A DNA stretch of 7,763 nt from Methanomassiliicoccaceae archaeon UBA113 (GTDB lineage: Archaea > Thermoplasmatota > Thermoplasmata > Methanomassiliicoccales > Methanomethylophilaceae). Below the pieces are notes generated by a model. The model saw only the letters and a list, made by a program, of their open reading frames with translations. It was not told the origin of the DNA and made no database searches. Location: positions 1 to 7,763 of the forward strand of contig DAXB01000013.1 of the NCBI GenBank assembly GCA_002506175.1. The letters run 5' to 3'. The position numbers and the translations under genes were made by a program. The stretch's first letter is position 1, and every line of letters starts with the position of its first letter. Positions 5,610 through 7,763 of the stretch are shown piece by piece.

Positions 5610-7763
5610 TCAGCTTCTGTTGAGCCTGAGGATGAGGACGACAGCCATGATGGCCATGATGATGACGACGACGATCAGGAGGATCTCGGTGACTGTGAGG
5701 CCAGTCGATTTCTCGGGGTGGGTCTCGGGGTCGACATCTGTTCCGGACTTCTGTACTCCGGTGAGCGAGATGTACTTTGCGTCATCCTTGTAGTTGTCGT
5801 CGTTGACGGTGAAGGAGAGTGCGGTTCCGGTGGTCTTGTCGCCGTCGATGACGGAGATGTAAGCGTTACCGGAGTATCCGTTAGACTTGGTGTAGTCGAG
5901 GGTGTGGGATCCAGCTGCGACCTCTGCGTAGAAGTACATGCCGTTGTAGGTCATGATCTTTCCGTCCATGTAGACATCGTCGATTCCCTCGCATGCGAGG
6001 ACGTAGATCCTGTAGATGTCCTTTGTGACGTCTGCGTAGACCTTTGTGTATCCGTCCATTCCGACAGTGATAGCTGTCAGCTGTGCGGTGGCCTTGATGT
6101 CTGTGTAGGTCTTGGTCTTCTCGTTGTAGGTCTGCCATCCGTTGAACTTCATGTTCGGGAGTGCAGGAACGATGTTGTCGACAGACTTCTCGCTGACGGC
6201 ATCGTATGATACGATGTTGACTCCGGCACCGGATCCGACGTATGCGGTCATCCAGAGTGCCTTGTCGAGGTAGAACTCGGTGCTGGCTGCATCGTCCATC
6301 CAGTCCTTGAGGACGTCTGCTGTGACAGACGATCCGGCGATGACGAACGCTGCGGAGTTGTCGAGTCCGTTGAACTTTCCTTCTCCGCTGACGAGTGCTG
6401 CTCCGTTTGTGCTGATGGTGATGTCGAGGACATCGAAGCTGTTGGTGGATCCACCGACAATGATGTACTGGTATTTGATCTGTCCGTACTTGTTGTCGAG
6501 CTTGTCGACTGTAAGTGTTCCGTCGACAGAGACGATCTCTGCGGTGAGAACTCCGGTGTTGGATACGAAGAGTGTTCCTGCGACGTAGAGCTCGGTTCCG
6601 GCTACATCCTCGTCGGCAACGGTGCTGACCGAGACGTTTCCGATGACGAAGACTGTAGCTCCGCTTGCGATTGTGAGCCTCCTGTCGTCGAGGTCCTTGT
6701 CGACTGCGACGAGGCCCTGGTATGTGAATGCCTTGAAGAACACGAGTCCGGAGACGACTGTCTCGTTCTCGGATATGAAGGCTCCGGTGACGGTGAGGTT
6801 CATCGCATCGTTGACGTACTCCTGGTTGAACACGGTGCCGTCTCCGGCTGTCGCATCGTTGAAGGTGACCTTTCCGGTTGTGGTTCCGATGTCTCCGTTG
6901 AGGACTACACCCTTGTTAACCTGGACCTGTGCGTACTCGAAGGTGAATCCCTTCATGGTGATCTCAGTCTCGACATCCTCACTTGCAAAGAAGATGACGA
7001 TGGCACGCTTGTCCTGTACTCCCTTGACGCTGAGGTTCTCGATGGTGTTGTCGTTTGCGATGGTCACTTTGTAATCATCCGCATCGAGGATGCCGGCGAA
7101 TGCGTATGCGATGTTGGTGATGTAGCTCTCCTTTCCTTTTTCTTTGGTGAAGTATGCTCCGGCAATATTATGATCTGTGTAGACTCCTGCGGTTCCAAGT
7201 GTCTCGATGACGATCATTCCCTTCTCTCCGATGACGATGACGGAGAAGTCCTTGACTGTCTTGTCAGCTGCGACTGCGGGGGTCTTGGTGTTCCAAGCGC
7301 TGCCCTCTGCTGCCTTGAGTGAAGCCTCATTCTTGATCAAGAGCTTTCCTGCGATTGTGAATGTGGCTCCGGCGTTGACGATGACATTGTATTCTTTCTT
7401 ACTGTCCTCGTTCACGTTGTAGAATGTGACTCCTGCGGGGAGGATGAGGTCCTCATCGATGATGATGCCTTCCTTGGGGTTGTATGTATTGATCTCGTCT
7501 CCGGATTTCGCTTTTCCGAATGCGACGTACACGTTGGTGTACTCGATGTAAGCCTCATTCTTGAGCTCGACATCTGCATAGATGGTTCCGTATGTGATTC
7601 CGTAGTTGACATTGTCGAAGATGAGTGTTCCGTAGACCTCGATATCTCCCACGCATACGAACTTTGCTCCGTCTGCGAACTCGAGCGTTGCGCCCTTCTT
7701 GATCTCGACTGCGGTATTGCCCGTTGCAATTGATTCAGCGGCTTTGAGCTTGGTGTCTGTGGG
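5610..7763 (-). CDS. Large beta-solenoid adhesin-like surface protein, C-terminal 717 residues (N-terminus beyond window)
   Basis: The minus-strand frame is open from the right edge to TGA at 5610. The GTG at 7652 is an internal Val (FVCVGDIEV), not a start, because 37 further in-frame codons precede it. Fragment residues 1 to about 500 are Val/Thr/Gly/Asn-rich short strands with recurring phrases such as KKGATLEFADG, NAGATFTIAGKLLI, ASGATVFVIGNVSV and VAGTLFVSNTGVL, typical of right-handed beta-solenoid adhesins. Residues of about 515-580 (FNGWQTY... TKVYADV) resemble a single Listeria-Bacteroides/InlB-type Flg_new repeat. A Thr/Asp/Pro linker leads to one membrane segment (about 690-713, TEILLIVVVIIMAIMAVVLI) ending RLNRS, so the protein is anchored with its bulk outside. 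Only two cysteines occur. Ligand unknown. Similar anchored proteins are abundant in gut methanogens. Confidence 0.85.
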   Translation of the reverse strand, partial: PTDTKLKAAESIATGNTAVEIKKGATLEFADGAKFVCVGDIEVYGTLIFDNVNYGITYGTIYADVELKNEAYIEYTNVYVAFGKAKSGDEINTYNPKEGIIIDEDLILPAGVTFYNVNEDSKKEYNVIVNAGATFTIAGKLLIKNEASLKAAEGSAWNTKTPAVAADKTVKDFSVIVIGEKGMIVIETLGTAGVYTDHNIAGAYFTKEKGKESYITNIAYAFAGILDADDYKVTIANDNTIENLSVKGVQDKRAIVIFFASEDVETEITMKGFTFEYAQVQVNKGVVLNGDIGTTTGKVTFNDATAGDGTVFNQEYVNDAMNLTVTGAFISENETVVSGLVFFKAFTYQGLVAVDKDLDDRRLTIASGATVFVIGNVSVSTVADEDVAGTELYVAGTLFVSNTGVLTAEIVSVDGTLTVDKLDNKYGQIKYQYIIVGGSTNSFDVLDITISTNGAALVSGEGKFNGLDNSAAFVIAGSSVTADVLKDWMDDAASTEFYLDKALWMTAYVGSGAGVNIVSYDAVSEKSVDNIVPALPNMKFNGWQTYNEKTKTYTDIKATAQLTAITVGMDGYTKVYADVTKDIYRIYVLACEGIDDVYMDGKIMTYNGMYFYAEVAAGSHTLDYTKSNGYSGNAYISVIDGDKTTGTALSFTVNDDNYKDDAKYISLTGVQKSGTDVDPETHPEKSTGLTVTEILLIVVVIIMAIMAVVLILRLNRS

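Noticed and set aside
7650..7652. Start codon (GTG) of the surface protein at 7652
   Set aside because: The frame stays open with the same composition for 37 more codons to the window edge, so this is an internal valine.

Overview
The window looks like a piece of a methanogen-type archaeal chromosome, most likely a gut Methanomassiliicoccales relative (Thermoplasmata). This placement is inference. It rests on archaeal TATA boxes about 25 bases before start codons that lack a Shine-Dalgarno (two apparently leaderless genes), SD motifs of the archaeal GGAGGTGAT type at other genes, a methanogen-type 5'-deoxyadenosine/MTA/SAH deaminase, a small 2[4Fe-4S] ferredoxin-nitroreductase-like protein, and two large secreted or anchored surface proteins of the BspA and adhesin-like kinds. 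All five visible stop codons are TGA. That fits a lineage that reads UAG as pyrrolysine, but five stops prove nothing.

Layout, left to right. Bases 1-455 (minus) hold the N-terminal part of a secreted BspA-type leucine-rich-repeat protein, cut by the window edge, with nearly identical 69-bp DNA repeats. Bases 572-1126 (minus) hold the C-terminal remnant of an IS5/IS4-like DDE transposase. Bases 1168-1908 (plus) encode a ferredoxin with a degenerate nitroreductase-like domain. Bases 1909-2212 carry no gene, but contain a strong hairpin, a 23-bp tandem repeat of nearly three copies, and a promoter. Bases 2213-3505 (plus) encode the adenosine-type deaminase. Bases 3542-5392 (minus) encode a CPA2 monovalent cation/proton antiporter with an extra C-terminal membrane region. 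Bases 5610-7763 (minus) encode the C-terminal 717 residues of a large beta-solenoid surface protein with one C-terminal membrane anchor; its start lies beyond the right edge.

How the genes work together. There is no obvious operon; most units have their own promoter and terminator. The deaminase probably salvages nucleosides released by radical-SAM and SAM-methylation chemistry. The ferredoxin protein may serve electron transfer. The antiporter handles Na+/K+ against H+. The two surface proteins at the ends face the host or community environment. I found no CRISPR array, tRNA, rRNA or defence cassette. The items most worth a second look are the 23-bp tandem repeats at 2007-2070, the ferredoxin with an eroded flavin domain, and the antiporter's Glu-Asp ion-site motif with its extra C-terminal membrane module.
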